From positions 1-52,648 of the forward strand of contig JAFAEX010000244.1 in NCBI GenBank assembly GCA_023423795.1: 52,648 nt of DNA, in the 5' to 3' direction. Of this stretch, positions 33,175-41,617 are shown piece after piece; within the stretch, counting starts at the first letter, position 1, and each line of letters starts with the position of its first letter. Under the pieces are notes generated by a model. The model made no database searches and was not told where the DNA came from. It saw only the letters and a program-made list of their open reading frames with translations. The stretch is from Chloroflexota bacterium. Its GTDB lineage: Bacteria > Chloroflexota > Chloroflexia > Thermomicrobiales > UBA6265. The translations under genes were made by a program, and so were the position numbers.

Positions 33175-34710
33175 ATGCGCGCGTTGATCAGCGTTTACGA
33201 CAAGACCGGGGCGGCCGAGTTCGCGGCGGGGCTCGCCGATCTCGGCTGGGAGGTCGTCTCCACCGGCGGCACCCTCGCCGCGCTGCTGGCGGCGGGCGTG
33301 CCGGCGGTCGCGGTCGGGGAGGTGACGGGATTTCCCGAGATCCTCGACGGGCGGGTGAAGACGCTCCATCCGCGCATCCACGGCGGCATCCTCGCCCGGC
33401 GCGACATGGCGGCCCACGCGGATCAACTCGCCGCCCACGGCATCGCCGGGATCGATTTGGTCGCGGTCAACCTCTACCCGTTCGAGGCGACGGTCGCCGA
33501 CCCGGCGGTGGGCGAGACCGAGGCGTTGGAGCAGATCGACATCGGTGGACCGGCCATGCTGCGGGCGGCGGCCAAGAACTTCCCGCACGTCCTGCCGGTC
33601 TGCGATCCGGGGGACTACGATCTCGTGCTGGGCGCGCTGAACGCGGGCGCGCCGGACCATGCGACGCGGCGCGGGCTGGCGGCCAAGGCGTACGCCCATA
33701 CGGCGGCGTACGACGCGGCGGTCGCGGAGTGGATGCGCGGTCCCGAGCCCGGCGAATGGCCGTTCGAGGTCTCGGTGGCGGGGCGCAAGGCGCTCGATTT
33801 GCGCTACGGGGAGAACCCGCACCAGCGGGCGGCCGCGTACCGGCGCGTCGCGCCGGGCGGCGGCCCGGTTGGCGTGCTCGACGGGGTGCAACTGGCCGGC
33901 AAGGAGTTGTCGTTCAACAACCTGCTCGACGCCGACGCCGCGTGGGCGGCGGTCCTGCCGTTCGCCGAACCGGCGGTCGCCATCGTCAAGCACACGATCC
34001 CCTGTGGGCTGGCCGAGCGCGGGACCGTGGCGGAAGCGTTCGAGGCGGCGCTGGCGGGCGATCCGGTGTCGGCCTTCGGCGGCATCGTCGCCAGCAACCG
34101 CGTCGTGGACGGGGCGACGGCGCGCGCAATCGCCGACCGTTTCTTCGAAGTGATCGTCGCGCCGGGGTTCGACGAGGAGGCGCGGGACGCGCTCGGCCGC
34201 AAGCGGGCGCTGCGGCTGCTGCAGATGCCTGACGCGGCCGGAGCCGCCGCCCGCCGGTGGGACGTGCGGGCGATCGCGGGCGGGCTGCTGTTGCAGGAAC
34301 CGGACGACCTTGCCGACGATCCGGCGGGTTGGACCGTGGCCACGGAGCGGGAGCCGACGCCGGAGGAACTGGACGACCTGCGTTTCGCGTGGCTGGCGGT
34401 TCGGGCGGTCAAGTCCAACGGGATCGCGCTGGCGCGCGACCGGATGCTGATCGGGGCGGGCAGCGGGCAGCCGAACCGGGTCGAAAGCGTGCGGATCGCG
34501 CTGCGCGGGGCGGGGGAGCGGGCGGCCGGGGCGGCGCTCGCGAGCGATGCGTTCTTCCCATTCGCCGACGGGCTGGAGGAGGCGATCCGGGCCGGGGTGC
34601 GCGCGGTGGTCCAGCCGGGCGGCTCGGTGCGCGACGCCGAGGTGATCGCCGCCGCCGACGCCGCGGGGGTGGCGATGCTGTTCACCGGGGTGCGCCATTT
34701 CCGGCACTGA
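33175..34710 (+). CDS. purH: Bifunctional AICAR transformylase / IMP cyclohydrolase
   Basis: ATG 33175 with GGAAAGGA upstream gives 511 residues, the normal length. The N-terminal MGS-like cyclohydrolase domain (about 1-195) has ISVYDKTGAAEFAAGL, VVSTGGTLAALLAAGVP, TGFPEILDGRVKTLHPRIHG and VNLYPFEATV. The C-terminal transformylase has DLRYGENPHQRAAAY, LSFNNLLDADAAW and the active-site Lys272-His273 pair. The enzyme makes the last two steps of IMP synthesis in the cytosol using 10-formyl-THF. The usually conserved KHTNPCG motif reads KHTIPCG here (Asn to Ile). No other pur genes adjoin it. Confidence 0.95.
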   Translation: MRALISVYDKTGAAEFAAGLADLGWEVVSTGGTLAALLAAGVPAVAVGEVTGFPEILDGRVKTLHPRIHGGILARRDMAAHADQLAAHGIAGIDLVAVNLYPFEATVADPAVGETEALEQIDIGGPAMLRAAAKNFPHVLPVCDPGDYDLVLGALNAGAPDHATRRGLAAKAYAHTAAYDAAVAEWMRGPEPGEWPFEVSVAGRKALDLRYGENPHQRAAAYRRVAPGGGPVGVLDGVQLAGKELSFNNLLDADAAWAAVLPFAEPAVAIVKHTIPCGLAERGTVAEAFEAALAGDPVSAFGGIVASNRVVDGATARAIADRFFEVIVAPGFDEEARDALGRKRALRLLQMPDAAGAAARRWDVRAIAGGLLLQEPDDLADDPAGWTVATEREPTPEELDDLRFAWLAVRAVKSNGIALARDRMLIGAGSGQPNRVESVRIALRGAGERAAGAALASDAFFPFADGLEEAIRAGVRAVVQPGGSVRDAEVIAAADAAGVAMLFTGVRHFRH

Positions 34711-34742
34711 TCCGGGTGAACTCGCCGCGATCCGGCAGGTGG

Positions 34743-34778
34743 GGGCAGGCGGCGTTCGCACCGGCGCGTCGCCTGCCC
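34743..34778. terminator. Hairpin downstream of purH
   Basis: GGGCAGGCG (34743-34751) and CGCCTGCCC (34770-34778) form a 9-bp stem 33 bases after the purH stop, with an 18-base loop. There is no T-run. It may end the purH transcript before the NDH-2 gene. Confidence 0.4.
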
Positions 34779-34809
34779 GTGGAGCCGCCGCCGGGCCTGC
34801 CCGGACGTT

Positions 34810-36351
34810 GTGCGCGGAGCCCAGCCCGGACCGCTCCGGGCGGTTGTCGCCGGCGGGCGGGAGGACTACGCTTCGTCGGTTGCCGCGCTCTGCGCGCTGG
34901 ATGTCACGAGACTCGTCCGCAGGAGCATTCCGCTGAACGCCGCCGTCAAGTCCAGCCCCACGGGAACGAACGATCGCACGCCGAACGTGGTCATCGTCGG
35001 CGGCGGGTTCGCCGGGCTGAACGCCGCCAAGACCCTGAGGCACGCCCCGGTCAGGATCACGCTGATCGACCGGCGCAACCACCACCTGTTCCAGCCGCTG
35101 CTGTACCAGGTCGCCACCGCGGTACTGTCGCCGTCGGACGTGGCGCAGCCGATCCGCGGCATTCTCCGCAAGCAGCGCAACACCGAAGTGCTGATGGAGG
35201 AGGCGACCGGGTTCGACCTCGGCGCCCGGACGGTCTTCACCACGGGCGGCGCGATTCCTTACGACTACCTGATCGTGGCGGCCGGCGCGACCCACTCGTA
35301 CTTCGGCAACGACCAGTGGGAACCCTACGCGCCGGGCCTGAAGACGCTGGAAAACGCGCTCGACATCCGGGCGCGGGTGCTGAAGGCGTTCGAGGACGCC
35401 GAGAAGACCGACGACCCGGTGCGGCGGGCGGCGCTGATGACCTTCATCGTCGTCGGCGCCGGGCCGACCGGGGTGGAACTGGCCGGGGCCATCGCCGAGA
35501 TCGCGAACCACACGCTGGTCAGGGACTTCCACCGGATCGACACCCGGCAGGCGCGCATCATCCTCGTCGAGGCGCTGGACCGCGTACTGCCGCCCTTCCC
35601 GCCGGACCTCAGCGCCAAGGCGCTGACGGCGTTGCACCAGATGGGCGTGGAGCCCCGGTTCGGCAATCCGGTCAAGGAAATCCGCCCCGGCGTCGTGCGC
35701 ATCGGCGACGAGGACGTGCCCTGCGAGACCGTGCTCTGGGCGGCCGGGGTGAAGGCCTCGCCGCTGGGCAAGGAACTCGGGGTGGAGGTCGATCGGGCCG
35801 GGCGGGCGCCGGTGCAGCCGGATCTTTCCATCGCCGGGCACCCGGAGGTGTTCGTCGCGGGCGACCTCGCCTCGCTGAGGGTGGGCGACAAGCCGGTGCC
35901 GGGCGTCGCGCCGGCGGCGATGCAGATGGGCCGCCATGCCGCGCTGAACGTGGCGCGGCTGGTGAACGGCAAGCCGGCCGTCCCGTTCGTGTACCGTGAT
36001 AAGGGCAGCATGGCGATCGTCGGCCGCAACAAGGCGGTCGCCCAGATCGGGTCGATCAAGTACACCGGGTTCCTCGCCTGGGCGTCGTGGCTGGTGATCC
36101 ACCTCGGCTACCTGAACGGGTTCCGCAACCGGTTGATCGCGCTGATCAACTGGGTCGCGATGTACCTGACGTTCAACCGCGGCGCGCGCCTGATCTCCGG
36201 CGAATCCGGCTGGGAGCGTGCCATGGCCCGGCAGGAAGCGGCGGCGCTGCTGGCGGCGTCGTCGCGGAACGTCGCCGCGGACGCGGCGCTGGCGGCAAAC
36301 GGGGCCAACGCCGGGACGCCGATGCCGGCCGCGGCGGCATCCGGGCGTTAA
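34810..36351 (+). CDS. ndh: Type II NADH dehydrogenase (NDH-2)
   Basis: The longest frame starts at GTG 34810 (513 residues), but its first 40 residues look non-coding and lack a ribosome site. AGGAG at 34921 sits seven bases before CTG 34933, which would give 472 residues and is the better start if CTG is used. The FAD motif VVIVGGGFAGLNAAKTL and the NADH motif FIVVGAGPTGVELAGAIAEI are both present, with VFVAGDLASL later. The C-terminal FLAWASWLVIHLGYLNGFRN then LINWVAMYL region anchors it to the membrane. It transfers electrons from NADH to quinone without pumping protons. nhaA and the transhydrogenase genes follow. Confidence 0.88.
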   Translation: MRGAQPGPLRAVVAGGREDYASSVAALCALDVTRLVRRSIPLNAAVKSSPTGTNDRTPNVVIVGGGFAGLNAAKTLRHAPVRITLIDRRNHHLFQPLLYQVATAVLSPSDVAQPIRGILRKQRNTEVLMEEATGFDLGARTVFTTGGAIPYDYLIVAAGATHSYFGNDQWEPYAPGLKTLENALDIRARVLKAFEDAEKTDDPVRRAALMTFIVVGAGPTGVELAGAIAEIANHTLVRDFHRIDTRQARIILVEALDRVLPPFPPDLSAKALTALHQMGVEPRFGNPVKEIRPGVVRIGDEDVPCETVLWAAGVKASPLGKELGVEVDRAGRAPVQPDLSIAGHPEVFVAGDLASLRVGDKPVPGVAPAAMQMGRHAALNVARLVNGKPAVPFVYRDKGSMAIVGRNKAVAQIGSIKYTGFLAWASWLVIHLGYLNGFRNRLIALINWVAMYLTFNRGARLISGESGWERAMARQEAAALLAASSRNVAADAALAANGANAGTPMPAAAASGR

Positions 36352-36474
36352 CCGGCGCTATTCCCCCGCCGGGATTTCTGCGCGACACTTTGCTCCACGA
36401 GCCATCGTGACCGACGCGGCGGCGCCCGCCAGCCGTCGGGATGGCTGCGCTCGACGGGGAGTCACGGAGCGGGG

Positions 36475-37872
36475 ATGAGCGAAGCATCATACGGACGACC
36501 GCCCGCGGGGGCGGGGGGCGGCAACCCCCTGCTGACGCGGGCGGCGCGCGCGTTCGAGCGGTTCGTCCAGACCTACGTCTCGTCGAGCCGGCTGCTGCTG
36601 CTGGCGACCGCGCTGGCGCTGGTGTGGGCGAACTCGCCGTGGACGGCCGCCTACACCGATCTTTGGCAGACCCATCTGGCGATATCGCTTGGCCCGTGGT
36701 CGCTGGACTATTCGCTCCAGCACTGGGTCAACGACGGGCTGATGGCCCTCTTCTTCCTCGTGGTCGGGCTGGAGATCAAGCGCGAGATCCTGATCGGGGA
36801 GTTGCGCTCGCCGCGGCGGGCCGCCCTGCCGATCTTCGGCGCGATCGGCGGCATGGTGGTTCCGGCCCTCATCTACATGATGTTCAACGCAGGTCACCCC
36901 GGGGCGCACGGCTGGGGCATTCCGATGGCGACCGACATCGCCTTCGCGCTGGCGGTGCTGACCGCGCTCGGCGACAAGGTGCCCTTCCCGCTCAAGGTCT
37001 TCCTGACCGCCCTCGCCATCGTGGACGACCTCGGGGCGGTGCTGGTGATCGCCCTCTTCTACACCGCAGAAACCTCCGTGCAGGCGCTTGTCGTTTCGCT
37101 GGCGCTGGTCGGTGTACTGGCGATCTTCAACTGGCTGGGGGTCCGCCGGATCGCGCCGTATGCCGTCGTCGGGGTGCTCGTCTGGCTGGCGATGCTGCAA
37201 TCCGGCGTCCACGCTACGGTGGCCGGCGTGCTGGTGGCGATGACGATCCCGGCGCGCAACCGGATCGACGTCGATGCCTTCGTGGCCCGCACCCGTGCCC
37301 GTGCCGACGAACTGGAAGCGGGCGAGCGCGACGGGGTGCTGGACGGCGAAACCGATGCCGGCCAGCAGGCGGCCATCGCGGACCTCGAGATCGCCAGCGA
37401 AGAAGCCGAAACCCCCCTCCAGCAGGTCGAGCACCGGCTCAACGGGGTGGTCGCCTTCGCCATCGTGCCGCTGTTCGCGCTGGCCAACGCCGGGGTCTCG
37501 TTTGGCGGGGATGCCGCGCCCAGTCTCGACCGGGTGGCGTTCGGGGTGCTGTTCGGGTTGCTGATCGGCAAGCAGATCGGGATCACGTTGGCGGCGTGGC
37601 TGGCGGTTCGCGCCGGTATCGCGACGCTGCCGACGGGAACCGGCATGGCCCAGCTCTACGGTGTGGCGGTGCTCGGCGGCATCGGGTTCACGATGTCCCT
37701 GTTCGTCGCCGAATTGGCGTTCGATTCTCCGGCGCTGCTGGCTTCGGCCAAACTGGGCATCTTCGGCGGCTCGCTGCTGTCGCTGGCGCTCGGGGTGCTG
37801 TTGCTCAACCTGATCGGGAAACGCGTCGGTCCGGCAGGCGTGGCGGCGGACGGCCGCCCCGATCCCGCCTGA
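36475..37872 (+). CDS. nhaA: Na+/H+ antiporter NhaA
   Basis: ATG 36475 with GGAGCGGGG upstream; 465 residues. Family hallmarks are HWVNDGLMALFFLVVGLEIK, GWGIPMATDIAFALAVLTAL and the ion-binding pair Asp184-Asp185 in LAIVDDLGAVLVIALFY. A cytosolic charged loop (DELEAGERDGVLDGETDAG) lies between helices near residue 290, longer than in E. coli NhaA, and GIGFTMSLFVAELAF is in the last part. It expels Na+ or Li+ using the proton gradient and controls pH and sodium. It follows NDH-2 and precedes the transhydrogenase genes on the same strand. Confidence 0.93.
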   Translation: MSEASYGRPPAGAGGGNPLLTRAARAFERFVQTYVSSSRLLLLATALALVWANSPWTAAYTDLWQTHLAISLGPWSLDYSLQHWVNDGLMALFFLVVGLEIKREILIGELRSPRRAALPIFGAIGGMVVPALIYMMFNAGHPGAHGWGIPMATDIAFALAVLTALGDKVPFPLKVFLTALAIVDDLGAVLVIALFYTAETSVQALVVSLALVGVLAIFNWLGVRRIAPYAVVGVLVWLAMLQSGVHATVAGVLVAMTIPARNRIDVDAFVARTRARADELEAGERDGVLDGETDAGQQAAIADLEIASEEAETPLQQVEHRLNGVVAFAIVPLFALANAGVSFGGDAAPSLDRVAFGVLFGLLIGKQIGITLAAWLAVRAGIATLPTGTGMAQLYGVAVLGGIGFTMSLFVAELAFDSPALLASAKLGIFGGSLLSLALGVLLLNLIGKRVGPAGVAADGRPDPA

Positions 37873-37912
37873 GGGTCGGCGCGCGTGGTCCCGGCGCGCG
37901 ACGATGCCCATG

Positions 37913-37918
37913 TATACT
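37913..37918 (+). promoter_or_regulatory. Candidate -10 box for the pnt operon
   Basis: TATACT at 37913-37918 is the only good -10 hexamer in the 209 bases between nhaA and pntAA. No convincing -35 box lies at the right distance upstream. About 165 bases of leader would precede ATG 38082. The leader contains a small CCCGG-TAAAG-CCGGG hairpin. Confidence 0.3.
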
Positions 37919-38081
37919 GCCCGGACCGCAATGATGCGTTCGGCGAACCGTTGATCTCACGTCCCGTCGTCCCGGTAAAGCCGGGCGGGACCGCGTGTAC
38001 CGGGCTCGCTGCCGGGGGAATCCGGCGACCAATGCCACCGAGGCAGCGCTGCTCGGACGGAAATCGGGAGGCTGGTCGAGG

Positions 38082-39284
38082 ATGACTGCGACGAGTGCGG
38101 AGGGAGTCCGCCCGACCATCGGGGTGCCCCGCGAGACGGCCGCCGGGGAGCGGCGCGTGGCGATCGTGCCCGATATCGCGAAGCGGCTGGTCGGGGCCGG
38201 GATAGACGTCGTCGTCGAGGCCGGCGCCGGGCTCGATGCGTCGTTCGAGGACGAGGAGTACACGGCGGCCGGGGCGACGGTCGTGCCGGACGTTGGCGAG
38301 GTGTACCGCCGGGCCAACGTGATCGTGAAGGTGCAGCGGCCGCAGGTCGATCCCGCGAACGGGCGGGACGAGATCGATTTGCTGCGCGAGGGCCAGACGC
38401 TGATCGCGCTGCTGTCGCCGCTGACCGATCCGCAACTCGCCGGGCGGCTTGCCGCTAAGCGGGTCGATGGCTTCAGCATGGACGCCATTCCGCGCATCAC
38501 CCGCGCCCAGTCGATGGACGTGCTGTCCTCGCAGGCGACGGTGAGCGGGTACAAGGCGGTGCTGCTGGCCGCGAACGAACTGCCGCGCTTCTTCCCGATG
38601 CTGACCACGGCGGCAGGGTCGATTACCCCGGCCAAGGTGCTGGTGGTCGGCGCGGGCGTCGCCGGGTTGCAGGCGATCGCCACCGCCCGCCGCCTCGGCG
38701 CGGTGGTGGAGGCGTACGACACCCGCCCGGTCGTCAAAGAGCAGGTGCAGAGCCTCGGCGCGCGATTCGTGGACATCGACGTCGATACCAGCGACGCCCA
38801 GACGGCCGGCGGCTACGCCAAGGAAGTGACCGCCGACGTGCTGCGCCGCCAGCAGGAGGTGCTGGCCGACCACGCCGCGAAGTCGGACGTGGTCATCACG
38901 ACCGCGCTGGTGCCGGGGCGTCCCGCGCCGCGCCTGATCTCGGCCGAGACGGTGCAGCGGATGCGCCGCGGGTCGGTGATCGTCGATCTCGCGGCGGAGA
39001 CCGGCGGCAACTGCGAACTGACCGAACCGGGGCAGGTCGTCGAACGGCACGGCGTCACCATCATCGGGACGCTGAACCTGCCGTCCACGATGGCCTACCA
39101 CGCCAGCCAGATGTACGCGAAGAACATCCAGAACCTGCTCGACCTGCTGTTGAAGAAGGGCGCCTGGGCGCCGGATTTCGCCGACGAGGTTGTGGCCGGC
39201 ACCTGCATCGTGCGCGGCGGCGAGGTCGTGCACGGGCCGACGCGGGAGAAACTCGGGCAGCCGGCAGCCGCGGCCGCCGGCTAA
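38082..39284 (+). CDS. pntAA: NAD(P) transhydrogenase subunit alpha part 1
   Basis: ATG 38082 is chosen over longer frames because the PntA sequence begins there; 400 residues. IGVPRETAAGERRVAIVPDI and AGAGLDASFEDEEY begin the alanine-dehydrogenase/PntA fold. SMDAIPRITRAQSMDVLSSQ is the conserved RQD-region loop, and VLVVGAGVAGLQAIATARRL binds NAD(H). GSVIVDLAAETGGNCELTEP is also conserved. This is the soluble domain I of proton-translocating transhydrogenase. The membrane part of the alpha subunit is encoded separately in the next gene, as in many Chloroflexota and α-proteobacteria. Confidence 0.93.
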   Translation: MTATSAEGVRPTIGVPRETAAGERRVAIVPDIAKRLVGAGIDVVVEAGAGLDASFEDEEYTAAGATVVPDVGEVYRRANVIVKVQRPQVDPANGRDEIDLLREGQTLIALLSPLTDPQLAGRLAAKRVDGFSMDAIPRITRAQSMDVLSSQATVSGYKAVLLAANELPRFFPMLTTAAGSITPAKVLVVGAGVAGLQAIATARRLGAVVEAYDTRPVVKEQVQSLGARFVDIDVDTSDAQTAGGYAKEVTADVLRRQQEVLADHAAKSDVVITTALVPGRPAPRLISAETVQRMRRGSVIVDLAAETGGNCELTEPGQVVERHGVTIIGTLNLPSTMAYHASQMYAKNIQNLLDLLLKKGAWAPDFADEVVAGTCIVRGGEVVHGPTREKLGQPAAAAAG

Positions 39285-39383
39285 CCCAAGCGGACAGGGG
39301 AGGGCGCTCGCTGGAGGGATAGCGGGAGCCCGGGGGCGCGGCGGGCGAGGTCGTCTGACGCGAGTGCTCAGCAAGGGGGCGGG

Positions 39384-39689
39384 ATGAACGAGGTCGTTCT
39401 CCTTACGATATACGTCTTCATCCTCGGGGGATTCCTCGGGCTGGAGCTAGTCGGGCGGGTGCCGTCAACGCTGCACACGCCGCTGATGTCGGGGTCCAAC
39501 GCGATTTCCGGCATCGTGCTGGTCGGGTCGGTGCTGGTCATCGGCACCGTCGAGAACCCGGTCCTGGTCGCGGCCGCGTTCCTGTCGGTGATCCTGGCGT
39601 CGGTCAACGTCTTCGGCGGCTTTGTGGTGACCGACCGGATGCTGCAGATGTTCCGCAAGAAGCCGGTTTCGGGCGGGGAGCGGTCGTAA
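39384..39689 (+). CDS. pntAB: NAD(P) transhydrogenase subunit alpha part 2 (membrane)
   Basis: The protein has 101 residues; ATG 39384 follows GGGGGCGGG. Three membrane helices are visible, beginning VVLLTIYVFILGGFLGLELV. RVPSTLHTPLMSGSNAISGI is the PntAB signature, and SVNVFGGFVVTDRMLQMFRK the last part. It forms the membrane domain II of the proton channel with PntB. The stop overlaps the ATG of pntB (TAATG), so translation is coupled. Confidence 0.93.
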   Translation: MNEVVLLTIYVFILGGFLGLELVGRVPSTLHTPLMSGSNAISGIVLVGSVLVIGTVENPVLVAAAFLSVILASVNVFGGFVVTDRMLQMFRKKPVSGGERS

Positions 39690-41092
39690 TGGGCGGGATC
39701 GACCTGGAGGGCGCGATCCAGATCGCGTACCTGGTTTCGGCCGTGCTGTTCATCCTCGGCCTGAAGTTCCTGTCCTCGCCGGCGACGGCGCGGCGCGGCA
39801 ACCAGCTGGCGGCGGCGGGCATGGCGGTGGCCGTTGTCGCGACGATGGTGACGCCCGGGCTGCGCAACCACCTGCTGATGATCCTCGGCATGGCGATCGG
39901 CGGGGTGATCTCGGTCCTGGCGGCACAGCGGGTCAAGATGACCGCGATGCCGCAGATGGTCGCCCTGTTCAACGGGACGGGCGGCGCGGCCTCGGCGCTG
40001 GTCGCGACGGCCGAGTTCATGGACCGGTCGGACCTCGACCGCGGCGGCGCGATCACCGTCGTGCTCGGCGCGATCATCGGCGCGATCTCTTTCACCGGCA
40101 GCATGATCGCCTTCGCCAAGTTGCAGGAATTGATCTCCGGGCGGCCGATCGTCTACCCGGCGCAGCAGGTCGTGAACGCGGTCCTCGGCATCGCCATCGT
40201 GGCAATGGCGATCGGCGTGGTCATCAGCGGCGATGTCGAGCAGGCGCGGATGCTGCTGGTCGGCGTCGTGGTCGTGTCGCTGATCCTCGGCGCGACGATC
40301 GTGCTGCCGATCGGCGGCGCGGACATGCCGGTGGTCATCTCGATCCAGAACTCGCTGACGGGGGTGGCCTCGATCTTCACCGGCCTCGTGCTGGGCAACC
40401 TGGCGCTGGTGGTGGCCGGTTTGCTCGTCGGCGCGTCCGGCATCCTGCTCTCGATGGTCATGGCGAAGGGCATGAACCGGTCGATCACGAACGTGCTCTT
40501 CGGCGCGTTCGGCTCCGTCGCCACCGGCGGCGGCGCGGCCGGTGGCGGCGGCGAGGCGCTGCCGGTGCGGGCCGTCACCCCCGAGGACGCGGCCATCCCG
40601 CTGGCCTACGCCGAGCGGGTGGTCATCGTCCCCGGCTACGGGCTGGCGGTCGCCCAGGCGCAGCACGCGGTGCGAGAACTGGCCGACGAGCTGGAGAAGC
40701 GTGGGGTGGACGTGCGGTACGCCATCCACCCGGTCGCGGGCCGGATGCCGGGGCACATGAACGTGTTGCTGGCCGAGGCGAACGTTCCGTACGACGACCT
40801 GTACGAGATGGACGACATCAACCCCGAGTTCGCGAAGACGAACGTGGCGCTGGTGGTAGGCGCGAACGACGTGACCAACCCGGCGGCGCGCAGCAACCCC
40901 GGCAGCCCGATCTACGGGATGCCGATCCTGAACGTGGACCAGGCGCAGCAGGTGATCGTGCTGAAGCGGAGCATGAAGTCGGGCTTCGCCGGCATCGAGA
41001 ACGAGCTGTTCCACAAGGACAATACCAGCATGATGTTCGGCGACGCCAAGGAGTCGCTGACGCAACTTGTCTCCGCGGTGAAGGCGGCGTAG
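39689..41092 (+). CDS. pntB: NAD(P) transhydrogenase subunit beta
   Basis: The protein has 467 residues and overlaps the preceding stop by one base. The first 270 residues contain about eight or nine membrane helices. MTAMPQMVALFNGTGGAASA and VIGTGG-like membrane motifs match PntB. The C-terminal NADP-binding domain III shows VVIVPGYGLAVAQAQHAV, YAIHPVAGRMPGHMNVLLAE, VVGANDVTNPAARSNPGSPI and VIVLKRSMKSGFAGIENEL. The complex uses the proton gradient to reduce NADP+ with NADH. Together with NDH-2 and NhaA nearby, this looks like a group governing NAD(P)H and cation balance. Confidence 0.94.
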   Translation: MGGIDLEGAIQIAYLVSAVLFILGLKFLSSPATARRGNQLAAAGMAVAVVATMVTPGLRNHLLMILGMAIGGVISVLAAQRVKMTAMPQMVALFNGTGGAASALVATAEFMDRSDLDRGGAITVVLGAIIGAISFTGSMIAFAKLQELISGRPIVYPAQQVVNAVLGIAIVAMAIGVVISGDVEQARMLLVGVVVVSLILGATIVLPIGGADMPVVISIQNSLTGVASIFTGLVLGNLALVVAGLLVGASGILLSMVMAKGMNRSITNVLFGAFGSVATGGGAAGGGGEALPVRAVTPEDAAIPLAYAERVVIVPGYGLAVAQAQHAVRELADELEKRGVDVRYAIHPVAGRMPGHMNVLLAEANVPYDDLYEMDDINPEFAKTNVALVVGANDVTNPAARSNPGSPIYGMPILNVDQAQQVIVLKRSMKSGFAGIENELFHKDNTSMMFGDAKESLTQLVSAVKAA

Positions 41093-41125
41093 TCGCCGGC
41101 ACATCCGGCGGCCGAGGGGAGGGGC

Positions 41126-41147
41126 GGGGCCGAAGCGGCTTCGCCCC
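41126..41147 (+). terminator. Hairpin after pntB
   Basis: GGGG(C)CGAAG pairs with CTTCGCCCC around a CGG loop with one bulged base, 34 bases after the pntB stop. It is followed by TTCGC. It is a likely transcription end for the pnt operon. Confidence 0.45.
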
Positions 41148-41330
41148 TTCGCGGTGCTTGCGGCCATAGGGTTGCCATCGCCGGACGGACCTTGCAGACG
41201 CCCGGCGGGCGCGAGATCGATGCGATCGCTGGCCGCTCCCGGCCGTGGTGGCGGTCGCGAAGTTCTGCCGATCGCCGGGTATGCCCGGCGATGATGGCGA
41301 TTGCCTGTTTGATGCGGATACCGGGCCAGA

Positions 41331-41408
41331 AGCGGGCGCGAAGAATCGGGCCCCTACAGCCCGCGTTAGCCGTGCCCCGCCGTAGGGGCCCGATTCTTCG
41401 CGCCCGCT
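41331..41408. repeat. 27-bp perfect inverted repeat
   Basis: The arms 41331-41357 (starting AGCGGGCGCGAAGAATCGGG) and 41382-41408 (ending CGATTCTTCGCGCCCGCT) are exact complements with a 24-base loop. The core GTAGGGGCCCGATT resembles known dispersed Chloroflexota palindromes. It is unrelated in sequence to the heptad elements. It may be a mobile miniature repeat or a transcript-end structure. Confidence 0.85.
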
Positions 41409-41617
41409 CCGCCGATGCCCGGACCATTTTGGCAACCGGCATCGGCCCCGGGCGGATGTGCTCGGCGACCAGGAATGCCGGCAACCGGGGCCATCCTGGG
41501 GCGTCCGCGCGGACGGGCATCGCTGCCGGCCGCCCGGTGCTTCCCGCTTGTCTCGCCCGGCCCCGGTTGCGATACTGCGCGGACGTCATTCACGACCGAC
41601 CGGAGTCGATCCCGACG

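Larger units (their letters stand above)
41093..41617. other. 525-base region between pntB and the CUT2 importer
   Basis: No gene is supported. The interval contains a terminator-like hairpin at 41126-41147 and a 27-bp perfect inverted repeat at 41331-41408, both listed separately. No clear -35/-10 pair upstream of the ATPase gene was recognised. Confidence 0.6.
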
